A stretch of 55,261 nucleotides of DNA from Deltaproteobacteria bacterium (lineage in GTDB: Bacteria > Desulfobacterota > DSM-4660 > Desulfatiglandales > HGW-15). A program made the position numbers and the translations under genes. Of the stretch, positions 35,134-44,006 are shown one piece after another. Location: contig JAFDHB010000004.1 in NCBI GenBank assembly GCA_019308985.1, forward strand, positions 1-55,261, given 5' to 3'. The first letter of the stretch is position 1. Every line of letters starts with the position of its first letter. Under the pieces are notes generated by a model. The model was not told the origin of the DNA, made no database searches, and saw only the letters and a program-made list of their open reading frames with translations.

Positions 35134-37080
35134 ATGCCTAGAAACCTTACCTACAAGATCCTCGATTCTCATCTCTTAGAGGGCAGCCTGGTCCCTGGAG
35201 AAGAGATCGCCATAAGGATAGATCACACACTCCTCCAGGACGCGACCGGAACTGTGGCAATGCTTGAATTCGAATCCCTTGGCCTGGATACCGTAAAGGT
35301 GGAACTTGCAGCACAATATGTGGACCACAATATTCTCCAAACAGACCACAAGAATGCGGACGACCACATCTATCTCCAGACCGCCAGTGCCAGATACGGG
35401 ATCTACTTCAGCAGACCGGGCAACGGGATATCCCATCAGGTACACATGGAACGCTTCGGGGTTCCGGGAAAGACCCTCTTGGGCGCGGACAGCCACACCC
35501 CGGGGGCGGCAGGAGTCTCCATGCTTGGTATCGGGGCGGGCGGCCTGGATGTGGCCATGGCCATGGCAGGAAGGCCCTACTATTTCCCCTGCCCGAAGGT
35601 ACTTGGAGTCAGGCTGGTGGGACGACTACCGGACTGGGTGAGTGCCAAGGACCTAATCCTCGAAATGCTGCGGAGGTACGATGTCAAGGGGTGTGTGGGC
35701 AAGATCATTGAATACTATGGTCCGGGGGTTGCATCTCTTTCTGCCACAGACCGGGAGACCATCGGAAATATGGGCACGGAACTGGGAGCCACTTCGACCA
35801 TCTTCCCTTCAGACGAAAATACGAGGTCTTATCTGGTCGCCCAGGGGAGAGGAGATTCCTGGGTAGAGCTAAAACCCGATGAAGGTGCCGTCTATGATGA
35901 ATATGATGAAATTGATCTCTCGTCCCTTGAACCACTGATAGCGTGCCCTTCTTCACCTGGGAACGTGGTTCCGGTCAGGGAAGTGGCAGGGATCAAAGTG
36001 AACCAGGCTATCGTCGGGAGCAGCGTAAACTCTTCATACCGTGACCTCATGGTCTCGGCGAAAATGGTCGAAGGCCGACGCACTCATCCGGCCACCTCAT
36101 TTCATATTAATCCGGGAAGCAGGCAGGTGCTCGAAAATATTACCCGAGACAGCGGTCTCCTGGCCCTGCTCAAGGCCGGTGCCCGTGTACATGAGTCTGG
36201 TTGCCTTGGGTGTATCGGAATGGGTCAGGCCCCCGGTACCGGCCAGGTCAGCCTCAGGTCATTTCCCAGAAATTTCCCCGGCAGATCAGGGACCAAAGAT
36301 GACAAGGTCTATCTCTGTTCTCCAGAGACTGCCACCGCCTCCGCCCTAAGGGGAGTGATCACCGACCCCAGGGAACTGGGCAGAGAGATGGAATACCCCT
36401 GCACAAAAGACCCTGAAAGCTATTTGGTGGACCTATCTTCTATTATCGCACCAAGTGAAACAGCCGGAGACACAGAGGTAATCAGGGGCCCAAATATCAG
36501 GCCCCTACCCCACATGGAGCCCCTACCCGGGACCCTTGAAGCGGAAGTGGCCCTGAAAGCGGAAGACAATATCACAACAGATGCAATCATGCCGGCGGGG
36601 TCAAATATCTTGCCCCTGAGATCCAATATTGACGCCTTGAGTGAATTCGTCTTCAGCCAGATCGATCCTGATTTCCCCAGGGAATGCAAGGAAAAGGGGA
36701 GCGTGATCGTTGTTGGAGGTGAAAACTATGGCCAGGGTTCCAGCAGGGAACATGCGGCCCTTGTCCCAAGGCACCTTGGCGTTCGCGCAAAAATTGTAAA
36801 GAGCTTTGCCAGGATCCACATGGCAAACCTCTGCAATTTCGGCATCCTCCCATTGAAATTTCGCGACCCAGGAGACTATGATCTTTTCAACAAAGGAGCC
36901 ACGGTGATCATTCAGGATCTGAGGCAAAGGTTGCTAAGGGGTGACAGGGAGATCCCGGTCCAGGTTGACGGCAGGGAAGTCGTGACCGTCCTGGATGTCT
37001 CGGAACGCCAGAGAAAATTTCTGCTTGCCGGAGGCGCCCTGAATTACGTAAGAGAAGAGATCAAGGCCGAAAAGGCCTAA
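35134..37080 (+). CDS. Aconitate hydratase (aconitase family)
   Basis: A 648-residue single-chain aconitase-family protein; the reaction is expected to be citrate-isocitrate isomerisation. Features include TDHKNADDH, LLGADSHTPGAAGVSMLGIGAGGLDVA, the cluster pair GCLGCIG (Cys357 and Cys360), and the swivel domain with NYGQGSSREHAALVPRHLGV. The usual first cluster ligand in the GSCTNSS motif is replaced: the sequence reads GSSVNSS with Ser297 at the Cys position. This may reflect another cluster ligand, a family subtype, or lost activity. It follows korB by about 155 bases that include a REP-like repeat, and precedes a citrate synthase fragment in a TCA-type cluster. Confidence 0.88.
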   Translation: MPRNLTYKILDSHLLEGSLVPGEEIAIRIDHTLLQDATGTVAMLEFESLGLDTVKVELAAQYVDHNILQTDHKNADDHIYLQTASARYGIYFSRPGNGISHQVHMERFGVPGKTLLGADSHTPGAAGVSMLGIGAGGLDVAMAMAGRPYYFPCPKVLGVRLVGRLPDWVSAKDLILEMLRRYDVKGCVGKIIEYYGPGVASLSATDRETIGNMGTELGATSTIFPSDENTRSYLVAQGRGDSWVELKPDEGAVYDEYDEIDLSSLEPLIACPSSPGNVVPVREVAGIKVNQAIVGSSVNSSYRDLMVSAKMVEGRRTHPATSFHINPGSRQVLENITRDSGLLALLKAGARVHESGCLGCIGMGQAPGTGQVSLRSFPRNFPGRSGTKDDKVYLCSPETATASALRGVITDPRELGREMEYPCTKDPESYLVDLSSIIAPSETAGDTEVIRGPNIRPLPHMEPLPGTLEAEVALKAEDNITTDAIMPAGSNILPLRSNIDALSEFVFSQIDPDFPRECKEKGSVIVVGGENYGQGSSREHAALVPRHLGVRAKIVKSFARIHMANLCNFGILPLKFRDPGDYDLFNKGATVIIQDLRQRLLRGDREIPVQVDGREVVTVLDVSERQRKFLLAGGALNYVREEIKAEKA

Positions 37081-37089
37081 CAGGCTTAA

Positions 37090-37569
37090 ATGAACGGGCA
37101 CTTACCCAAGAAGAGCGAACTGGAGGAATTCGACGCAACCATCAGGGGGCTCAGGCAAATCCCAGGCTACGTCTACGAATGTTATAGATCTTTGCCCGCA
37201 GCATCAAAGCCCATGGATGTCATTCAAGCCTCAATCCCCCTTCTTGCCATGGACGACCCTGACCTCGGAGACGAGTCAAGGGAGGCAAACGCCAGGACTG
37301 CCATGAGATTGACAGCCCGCTTACCATGCCTCGTTACGGCATGGCACAGGGTAAGGCAAGGGAAAGATCCCCTTCCTCCAAGGGAGAAGCTATCCCATGC
37401 GGCCAATTTTCGATGGCAGCTTCATGGTGAAGAACCCGACCCTGAGATGGCCAAGGACCTTGACACCCGCCTTGTCCTTCATGCCGATCACACCTTTAAT
37501 GCCTCCACATTCGCCTGCCGAGAGGTCTTTGGTAACCTAAACCCTTTTCTTTCTCCTTCTTTGCTCTAA
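37090..37569 (+). pseudogene. Citrate synthase, internal fragment
   Basis: The 159-residue frame is the middle of a citrate synthase. MNGHLPKKSELEEF aligns to the position about 45 residues into the family, so the N-terminus is gone. KPMDVIQASIPLLAMDDPD, TARLPCLVTAWHRVRQG, LSHAANFRWQLHG and LVLHADHTFNASTFACREV follow. It then leaves homology and stops 14 codons later. The first catalytic His (HADH) remains, but the second His (GPLHG region) and the Asp are missing, so it should be inactive. It starts nine bases after the aconitase stop with no good ribosome site and overlaps the convergent sulfotransferase-like gene by a few bases. Confidence 0.8.
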
Positions 37570-38768
37570 GCGGGCGGCAATTCCTTGAATTGTGGGCAAT
37601 AATCCGGCGGGTAGCGGTGGGCCCGAAATATTCCCCAATGGACTGCCCCATCCAGGTTGGGCTCGGGTCGCACCCAGTGCCAGACCGTTTCCCTGTCCTT
37701 TGTAACTTCAAAAACAACACCATTTCCCCCGGAGCATATCAGTGTGTTCCCGTTCGGGAGACGATCTGCTCCACTTATAAAAGGGGAGAAATGAACCCGT
37801 CCATTTACATACCCTTCGATTCCAAAATCAGGTTCGCTTTGCCAGACAATGTCACCGGTCGTGATATCCACTTCCACGGCCCGGGAAATGTACCTGTACA
37901 TGGAATTGTCGTAGATCAGCATATTGCCTTCCCCGGGCAACCCTGGCTCTATCAGGTGGGCATCATGAGGCCCACCCATGGTCTTCTGGTCCCTGATGTC
38001 ACGATGTTCCACTTGTCCTGTTTTCTTGTCGAGGTAGGCCACGTTACCCCAGCGCCAGACAATTTCCCCGGAATTCCTGTCGATGATGAAGGCCCCGTCC
38101 GTGTGGCGGCTGCAAGAAAAGATATTGCCATTGGGCATTACGTCGACCGTGTTGATATGGGTCCATTCCTCCCTGGGATGAATGGCCCCGATGATATCAA
38201 TATCCGGGTCAAAGTGCTCTATTCCGTGCCACTCCCATTGGGTTCTCCCTGAAGAGTCGATCTCCCGGAAATAATCACAAAACATGGTCCCATCCTTGTG
38301 TTCGGTTCCCTTCTGCCCTCCCCGAACCTTTGTTGCCAGTTCTTTAGGGACAACTTCCCACCCGACATACATATAGTTGCCGTTCTTCAACTTTCTGAAA
38401 TCATGGTGCATATTAGGGTCAAAGTGCTCAAAAAGGATGCGTCCTTCCCAGTCAAGTTCCATTAGTAGGCCCGTAGCTCCACCCATGTGGTACTCATCAA
38501 AACCCGGCCTGTTGGGGTGTTCCCTGGAACACCTAAAAACAGCCACAAGGTGGCCGTCGGGCATGAGTCGAGCGTAAAAGGGAGGGTAAGGCGTCGTCCA
38601 GTAGTGAACGATTTCCCCTTCCATGTTCATCAAGGATACCTTGCCTACGACCCGGTTTGGCTCCGGGGCGAACCTGCCAGGCATCGGTGTAATTAAGGTA
38701 TAGCCTCTGAACGCCCTCTCTCTATCATAATGAGTGACTCCGGATTCATACTTATAGGGCCATGCCAT
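37566..38768 (-). CDS. Arylsulfotransferase-like (ASST family) beta-propeller protein
   Basis: A 400-residue protein of the ASST-type family. It shows repeated propeller blades with PNGNIF/DRNSGEIVWRWG/PNGNTLICSGG patterns, plus conserved His-containing segments NMHHDFRKL, WTHINTVDVMPNG and GGPHDAHLIEPG matching the active-site surface of bacterial aryl-sulfate sulfotransferases. Those enzymes are periplasmic, yet no signal peptide is visible at this N-terminus (MAWPYKYESG), so location and activity are uncertain. AAAGGAG precedes the ATG. It converges on the citrate synthase fragment. Confidence 0.75.
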   Translation of the reverse strand: MAWPYKYESGVTHYDRERAFRGYTLITPMPGRFAPEPNRVVGKVSLMNMEGEIVHYWTTPYPPFYARLMPDGHLVAVFRCSREHPNRPGFDEYHMGGATGLLMELDWEGRILFEHFDPNMHHDFRKLKNGNYMYVGWEVVPKELATKVRGGQKGTEHKDGTMFCDYFREIDSSGRTQWEWHGIEHFDPDIDIIGAIHPREEWTHINTVDVMPNGNIFSCSRHTDGAFIIDRNSGEIVWRWGNVAYLDKKTGQVEHRDIRDQKTMGGPHDAHLIEPGLPGEGNMLIYDNSMYRYISRAVEVDITTGDIVWQSEPDFGIEGYVNGRVHFSPFISGADRLPNGNTLICSGGNGVVFEVTKDRETVWHWVRPEPNLDGAVHWGIFRAHRYPPDYCPQFKELPPA

Positions 38769-39016
38769 AAATCATACTCCTTTCTTCCTTTTCAATTTTG
38801 AACTTTTACCGGTCAATCCGGTATGGTGCTTCCGCGAAACAACCTTCAGCCCAGGCCTGCGTCTCTAAGTTATTGCCTGACAAAAAATCAGGCCCGCCCT
38901 GTTAATATCTCAAGGAGCAGAAAACGTCAAGGACTTTTGGGCCCTGGGCCAGACCTTTTTACTGGTGCTTGTGTCCAGGCCTTCTCCTGTGATAGGGTGG
39001 TACGATTGGTAAAGAT

Positions 39017-39049
39017 CCTGACCCAGAGAATCAGGTTTTTCATGATAAA
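39017..39049. repeat. Hairpin repeat, copy 2
   Basis: CCTGACCCAGAGAATCAGG followed by TTTTTCATGATAAA, closely matching 11187-11219. It lies just upstream of the plus-strand glycosyltransferase, in the 298-base gap (38769-39066) that otherwise shows no gene. Confidence 0.5.
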
Positions 39050-39066
39050 TTTTCAGCATAAAATAG

Positions 39067-40488
39067 ATGTCTGTATCATATAAACATACTTGGGGTGCTT
39101 CAGGGCTTGGTCTGTGCTTCATATTCCTCTATCTCTCCTGGATGTCTCGGGAGTTTGGTTACGGTATTGCGGACATAGAAAAGCCGATCATCTCATTGGT
39201 ATTGTTATTGATAGGAGCAGGCGCTCTCTACCTCCTGAGCCTTGCTCTACTAAGAAAAACGCCATATCACAAGGTGCTGACCCTCTGGGTCATTGCTGTC
39301 GGTATCTTCTTGCGTCTATCCATGTTCAGCTCCGCTCCCATGCTGGAAGATGATCATTACAGGTATCTGTGGGACGGGGCTGTGCTGGCAAAGGGCTTCA
39401 ATCCATACCGATATTCCCCTCGCGATATACTGGACAAAAAAAAGAAATCAGTCCCTGGCGAACTGAGGCAATTGGCCCAAGAATCCGGTCCTGTGATTGA
39501 GAGGATCAATCATCCGTGGCTCAGGACGATTTATCCGCCTGTTGACCAGGTTGCCTTTGCCCTCGCCTACCTGATAAAGCCCTGGAGCCTCAATTCATGG
39601 CGGCTCATCCTCTTTGCCCTGGACCTTATCACGCTCTATCTCCTTTTTCACATCCTCAGAAAAAGAAATCTGCCGCCACATTACCTTGCCATCTACTGGT
39701 GGAGCCCCATTCTCATAAAAGAAATCTATAATTCCGGCCACATGGAAGTAATCATAATGCCCTTTCTCCTCGGGGTGCTCCTATTTGCAATAGAAAGGAG
39801 GTACATTCTGGCCTCTGCTTTTCTGGGGCTTGCTGCGGGTACTAAATTCTGGCCTGCGATCCTAATGATCGTCCTGTTGCGTCCATTGATCCGGAATATC
39901 CAGCAACTTGCCTGGGCGGCCCTGGTTTTTGCGGTCCTGTTTCTCCTGGCCCTTTTGCCCTTCTATCTCACTGGATTAGACCCAAGGTCGGGATTGACCG
40001 CGTACGGAAAGTACTGGGAGATGAACGACGCCCTTTTCATGCTGATTCTGTGGGCGGCACACTGGCTGATAGGCCTCCCAGGGCTCAACTCCTGGAATGC
40101 CCAAGGGGTTGCACGTGTTCTCGTCTTCCTCATGGTTATCTCATGGACTCTTTGGATATGCCGGAAACAAGACTGCAATCCTCTGGCCTGGAACCATAGG
40201 TTCTTGATGGTCACAGCAGGCCTATTCCTTCTGAGTCCTACCCAGTTCCCATGGTACTCACTCTGGCTGTTGCCTTTCCTCACGATCCAGCCCCGGTTTT
40301 CCCTGCTCCTTTTGACGCTTTGCCTCCCAATCTACTATCTGCGTTTCTATTTCGAGGCGAAGGGACTGGTAGGCCTATATGACAACACTATCGTCTGGTT
40401 CGAGTACTTACCGGTCTGGCTAATGATCCTCTTAGACTGGTACAAAAACCGCAGCGGCCCTGGAATCGAGGCCGGAGAGTCTGCCTGA
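39067..40488 (+). CDS. GT-C fold membrane glycosyltransferase
   Basis: A 473-residue polytopic protein with about ten or more hydrophobic segments. The first outer loop has LEDDHYRYLWDG, with Asp95-Asp96 as the likely catalytic/metal acid pair of polyprenyl-phosphate-sugar-dependent GT-C enzymes, followed by NPYRYSP. INHPWLRTIYPPV and WSPILIKEIYNSGHME are conserved-looking loops. It should transfer a sugar from a lipid-phosphate donor on the periplasmic face. The next gene, one base downstream, is a GT2 that could make that donor. Acceptor unknown. Confidence 0.8.
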   Translation: MSVSYKHTWGASGLGLCFIFLYLSWMSREFGYGIADIEKPIISLVLLLIGAGALYLLSLALLRKTPYHKVLTLWVIAVGIFLRLSMFSSAPMLEDDHYRYLWDGAVLAKGFNPYRYSPRDILDKKKKSVPGELRQLAQESGPVIERINHPWLRTIYPPVDQVAFALAYLIKPWSLNSWRLILFALDLITLYLLFHILRKRNLPPHYLAIYWWSPILIKEIYNSGHMEVIIMPFLLGVLLFAIERRYILASAFLGLAAGTKFWPAILMIVLLRPLIRNIQQLAWAALVFAVLFLLALLPFYLTGLDPRSGLTAYGKYWEMNDALFMLILWAAHWLIGLPGLNSWNAQGVARVLVFLMVISWTLWICRKQDCNPLAWNHRFLMVTAGLFLLSPTQFPWYSLWLLPFLTIQPRFSLLLLTLCLPIYYLRFYFEAKGLVGLYDNTIVWFEYLPVWLMILLDWYKNRSGPGIEAGESA

Positions 40489-40489
40489 A

Positions 40490-41215
40490 ATGAGGTATTC
40501 TCATAGGATATCCGTCATAATCCCCGCACTGAATGAGGCGACATCGATCGGTAAGGTGATATCATCCCTTCCGCCATGGGTTGATGATATCATTGTTGTT
40601 GACAATGGCTCCAGCGATAATACCGCGGCAATTGCGAGGGCCTGTGGAGCCAGAGTCGTCTATGAGCAAAGAAGGGGCTATGGTTCAGCCTGCCTCGCAG
40701 GCATCCGCTCCCTTGGAGAGACCGATATCGTCGCCTTTCTGGATGGAGACCTCAGCGACTATCCCGAAGAGATCCACGGGCTTGTTGACTCAATAGCCCA
40801 GGGAAGGGCCGACCTTGTCATAGGCTCCCGAATCCTGGGGAAAAGGGAAAAGGGTGCATTGACTCCCCAGGCAAGGTTCGGGAACTGGTTGTCCTGTTTT
40901 CTCATTCGCCTCTTCTGGGGATTTTCCTATACGGACCTCGGGCCTTTCAGGGCCATATCCTGTTCATCACTCACGACCCTCAACATGGCCGACCCTGACT
41001 ATGGTTGGACAGTGGAAATGCAGGTGAAGGCCGTACAGTGTGGCCTCCGTATTCTCGAGATCCCTGTCAAATACCGCCGACGCCTAGGGACATCCAAGAT
41101 CTCCGGCACCCTGAAGGGAGTGATTCTGGCAGGCATCAAGATATTGTTCACCGTCTTCCGCCTCGCAATACTAGCGTCCCTGGGGACGCTCGTGCAGAAC
41201 GTGAATGAATCTTAG
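40490..41215 (+). CDS. Family 2 glycosyltransferase (polyprenyl-phosphate sugar synthase type)
   Basis: A 241-residue cytoplasmic GT2 enzyme: ISVIIPALNEATSIGKVI at the nucleotide-binding start, IIVVDNGSSDNTAAIA, VAFLDGDLSDYPEEI (DxD region), LVIGSRILG, TDLGPFRAI and YGWTVEMQVKAV. It resembles dolichyl/undecaprenyl-phosphate mannose or glucose synthases without the C-terminal membrane domain. It should charge a polyprenyl phosphate with a hexose for the GT-C enzyme encoded just upstream; the two genes are separated by one base. Confidence 0.88.
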   Translation: MRYSHRISVIIPALNEATSIGKVISSLPPWVDDIIVVDNGSSDNTAAIARACGARVVYEQRRGYGSACLAGIRSLGETDIVAFLDGDLSDYPEEIHGLVDSIAQGRADLVIGSRILGKREKGALTPQARFGNWLSCFLIRLFWGFSYTDLGPFRAISCSSLTTLNMADPDYGWTVEMQVKAVQCGLRILEIPVKYRRRLGTSKISGTLKGVILAGIKILFTVFRLAILASLGTLVQNVNES

Positions 41216-41403
41216 GTCTTTTTTGCCTCGATATATCTCCTACCGACAGTGCAGTATTGCTTACTGAATTCGATGGTTTTTGATATCAGCCTGTTCTGCT
41301 GACTATTTTCGCATAGCAGATTCTGCACGAGGGTCTCTGTTAGTACGAGAAGCTCAAGATACTTGGTGGTATAGTTACTGAATTATGAATCAACGTCCCT
41401 GGG

Positions 41404-42423
41404 TTACTGGGTTATTGCGTGGGCTAGAAGGCCGACAGCCACACCGAAATAGAGGGAGCGGTTCCACTTCAGGATAACCCTGAAATTATCAAAGACCAGA
41501 AAAGTTCTACCTTTTTCTCCGTCCGGCCTTATGACCGAGGCCATCATCCTAGAATCATCTTCTGGATCAAATCCCCCAAAAGGGCGTACTCCCAGGTCCC
41601 TCCACTCTTGAAGGTTCTTTTTGACCTCTAATCCAATGTGCCCCGTATCAAAATCCCGTGGCAGTTTCACTTCATGCCCCCAATCCTGATCCTTCTCCCA
41701 CCCTGAGCGTGCAAGATAATTGGCAGCAGAGGCAAAGGCATCCCCAAGATTATCCCATATATCTTTTCGACCATCTCCGTCGTAATCCACTGCGAAATTA
41801 TGGAAGGTGGAGGGCATGAACTGGATTTGACCTATTGCGCCAGCCCAGGACCCCTTAAGCCTTTCAATGGAAATATGCCCTTCATCTATTATGCGAAGGG
41901 CGTATAGGAGCTCACGGGCAAAGAGTCTTTCACGTCGCCCATCATAAGCTAGCGTAGCGAGCGCCTCTATTACGGAAAACCTACCCTTGAGCCTGCCGAA
42001 ATTGGTCTCCACACCCCAAAGGGCCACGATGAACTGGGGTTGAACACCGTACTGCTGATACACCTTTCCCAACAGAGAATTATGGCGTCTGAGCAACTTA
42101 CGACCCATATTGGATTTTTGTTGGATTGATATACGGGCCAGGTATTCCTGGAGATTGAGCCTGTCTTCCGGCTGGTTTCTATCAAGCTCAACGACCCTGG
42201 GGAGGAATTTCACGCCTGAAAGGGCGGAGTAAACAGTATCAGGCGAAATTCCCTGTTTGACAGCCCTTTTTTTTAGCTCTTCCAGCCACTCCTCGAACCC
42301 CACCTCTCTTTGTTGAGCTGCCGCCTGGGGAATCGATAGGCAGAGGAGGAGCGTTAATGTAACCAGGAGCGGCACCACGCTTCTGACTGTATCCCATCTG
42401 ATGATGGAGAATATTTGAAACAT
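41404..42423 (-). CDS. mltB: Lytic murein transglycosylase (MltB-like)
   Basis: A 339-residue exported enzyme that cleaves the MurNAc-GlcNAc bond of peptidoglycan to 1,6-anhydro products. A signal peptide covers about 1-36 (TLTLLLCLSIPQAAAQQ). The catalytic Glu is in IVALWGVETNFGRLKG, followed by GSWAGAIGQIQFMPSTF and VDYDGDGRKDIWDN, typical of the MltB/family 3 fold. There is a Cys in the leader but no good lipobox, so it may be soluble in the periplasm. No peptidoglycan-binding domain is present. Confidence 0.93.
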   Translation of the reverse strand: MFQIFSIIRWDTVRSVVPLLVTLTLLLCLSIPQAAAQQREVGFEEWLEELKKRAVKQGISPDTVYSALSGVKFLPRVVELDRNQPEDRLNLQEYLARISIQQKSNMGRKLLRRHNSLLGKVYQQYGVQPQFIVALWGVETNFGRLKGRFSVIEALATLAYDGRRERLFARELLYALRIIDEGHISIERLKGSWAGAIGQIQFMPSTFHNFAVDYDGDGRKDIWDNLGDAFASAANYLARSGWEKDQDWGHEVKLPRDFDTGHIGLEVKKNLQEWRDLGVRPFGGFDPEDDSRMMASVIRPDGEKGRTFLVFDNFRVILKWNRSLYFGVAVGLLAHAITQ

Positions 42424-42589
42424 CTCCTACCTTCATTCATGGAGCCTGCACAATAATAACCGGGCAAAGGGATTCTCTCGGATTAAGGGTCGAGAGCGTA
42501 GCCTTCGAGATCTCAGACAGGCAGTTTATCTCCCCTCCTTTAGGACGGAATCCTTCTGGGTCTATGGGCAAAACTCAGGATCCTTCCAA

Positions 42590-43993
42590 CTATTTTTCCA
42601 AACAGAACTTGCCGAAAGATTCGTCTATGGGTACGGGGTGCTGTCCGTCGAAGCATGCAAGGCAGAGCTCCCCCCTGGGAATAGAGGTAGCTTTAACCAG
42701 ATTATCAATGTGCAAATAGCCCAGGCTGTCAAGACCAATGAACTTCCTTATCTCCTCTATTGAATTGCTGGCTGCAATAAGCTCCCCCCGGGTCGAGAAG
42801 TCAATACCATAATAACAGGGAAACCTATGGGGCGGGCAACTAACCAGCATGTGGACCTCCCTTGCACCGATTTCCCTGAGGCTCTTTATCCTTGTCCGAG
42901 CCGTGGTCCCCCGAATAATGGAATCCTCGATAATCAGAACCCGCTTGTTTTTGAGTAACTCCTTGACAGGGTTCAGTTTCACCCTCACGCCAAAGTCCCT
43001 CATGCTCTGGGATGGCTGAATAAATGTCCTGCCCACGTAGTGATTCCTAATGACGCCCATTTCAAAGGGAATACCCGAGGCCTGGGCATAACCCAGGGCT
43101 GCATAGTTCCCTGAATCAGGAAATGGCATGAGTAAATCCGCATCGACAGGAAACTCCTCCGCCAGAAGCTTCCCCTGTCTTTTCCGGAAAAGATATACGT
43201 TCTCGTTGAATACATTGCTGTCTGGCCGGGCGAAATAGATGAGTTCGAAAATACACTGGGCCCTTCTGTGCCCATTTCCCAATCTGATACTCTTTACCCC
43301 GCACTTGTCGATGATCAAGACTTCTCCGGGATCAATATCCCTCAGGTACTCCGCCCCTACCAGGTCAAAGGCACAGGTCTCGGAGGCCACCACGTATCCA
43401 GAGTCCAACCTTCCAAGGCAGAGGGGGCGAAATCCATGTGGGTCCCGCACGGCAATGAGAGTGTCTTCGGTCATTATTACCAAGGAATAGGCGCCCCTTA
43501 TCCTGCTCATGGTCTTTAGGAGGGACTTCTCCAAGCCCTCTTTCATCGTCTTTGCCACCAAGTGCAGGACTACCTCGCTGTCCATAGTGGTCTGGAAGAT
43601 AGATCCCTGATCTTCCAACTCTCTTCTAATTCTGCGGGCATTGACGAGATTTCCGTTGTGGGCGATGGAAATCGTCTTTCCCGCATATAGAATGCGAAAA
43701 GGTTGTGCATTTATCAGCATGGAAGACCCGGTTGTGGAATACCTGACATGGCCAAGAGCAATGTGTCCCTTCAGTCTATTGAGAATCTCCTCGTCGAAAA
43801 TGTCCGGGACTAGCCCCATGGCCTTGTGTTCGTCCACCACCTTGCCGTCAGAGACCACTATGCCCGCACTTTCCTGGCCCCTGTGTTGGAGCGCATAGAG
43901 GCCGAAATAGGTCAATTTTGCGGCGTCAGCGTGATTGTAGACGGCAAATATGCCGCATGCCTCTTTAGGACGATCAAGATCTAATTCCTGCAC
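42590..43993 (-). CDS. purF: Amidophosphoribosyltransferase
   Basis: PurF commits PRPP to purine synthesis using glutamine ammonia. The N-terminal nucleophile domain shows EACGIFAVYNH and LQHRGQESAGI, and the PRPP site is VLIIEDSIIRGTTARTRI. A GTG start at 43991-43993 is preferred over the ATG 16 codons upstream: AGAGGAAA precedes it, it avoids a long overlap with the previous gene, and it leaves a short 12-residue propeptide before the catalytic Cys, usual for PurF. This gives 467 residues. Its place behind glutamate synthase genes suggests a glutamine-use operon. Confidence 0.94.
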   Translation of the reverse strand: MQELDLDRPKEACGIFAVYNHADAAKLTYFGLYALQHRGQESAGIVVSDGKVVDEHKAMGLVPDIFDEEILNRLKGHIALGHVRYSTTGSSMLINAQPFRILYAGKTISIAHNGNLVNARRIRRELEDQGSIFQTTMDSEVVLHLVAKTMKEGLEKSLLKTMSRIRGAYSLVIMTEDTLIAVRDPHGFRPLCLGRLDSGYVVASETCAFDLVGAEYLRDIDPGEVLIIDKCGVKSIRLGNGHRRAQCIFELIYFARPDSNVFNENVYLFRKRQGKLLAEEFPVDADLLMPFPDSGNYAALGYAQASGIPFEMGVIRNHYVGRTFIQPSQSMRDFGVRVKLNPVKELLKNKRVLIIEDSIIRGTTARTRIKSLREIGAREVHMLVSCPPHRFPCYYGIDFSTRGELIAASNSIEEIRKFIGLDSLGYLHIDNLVKATSIPRGELCLACFDGQHPVPIDESFGKFCLEK

Positions 43994-44006
43994 CGTTCTT
44001 TCCTCT

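Noticed and set aside
38823..39083. 86-codon plus-strand frame before the GT-C gene
   Set aside because: Runs through a repeat hairpin and shows no protein-like features.
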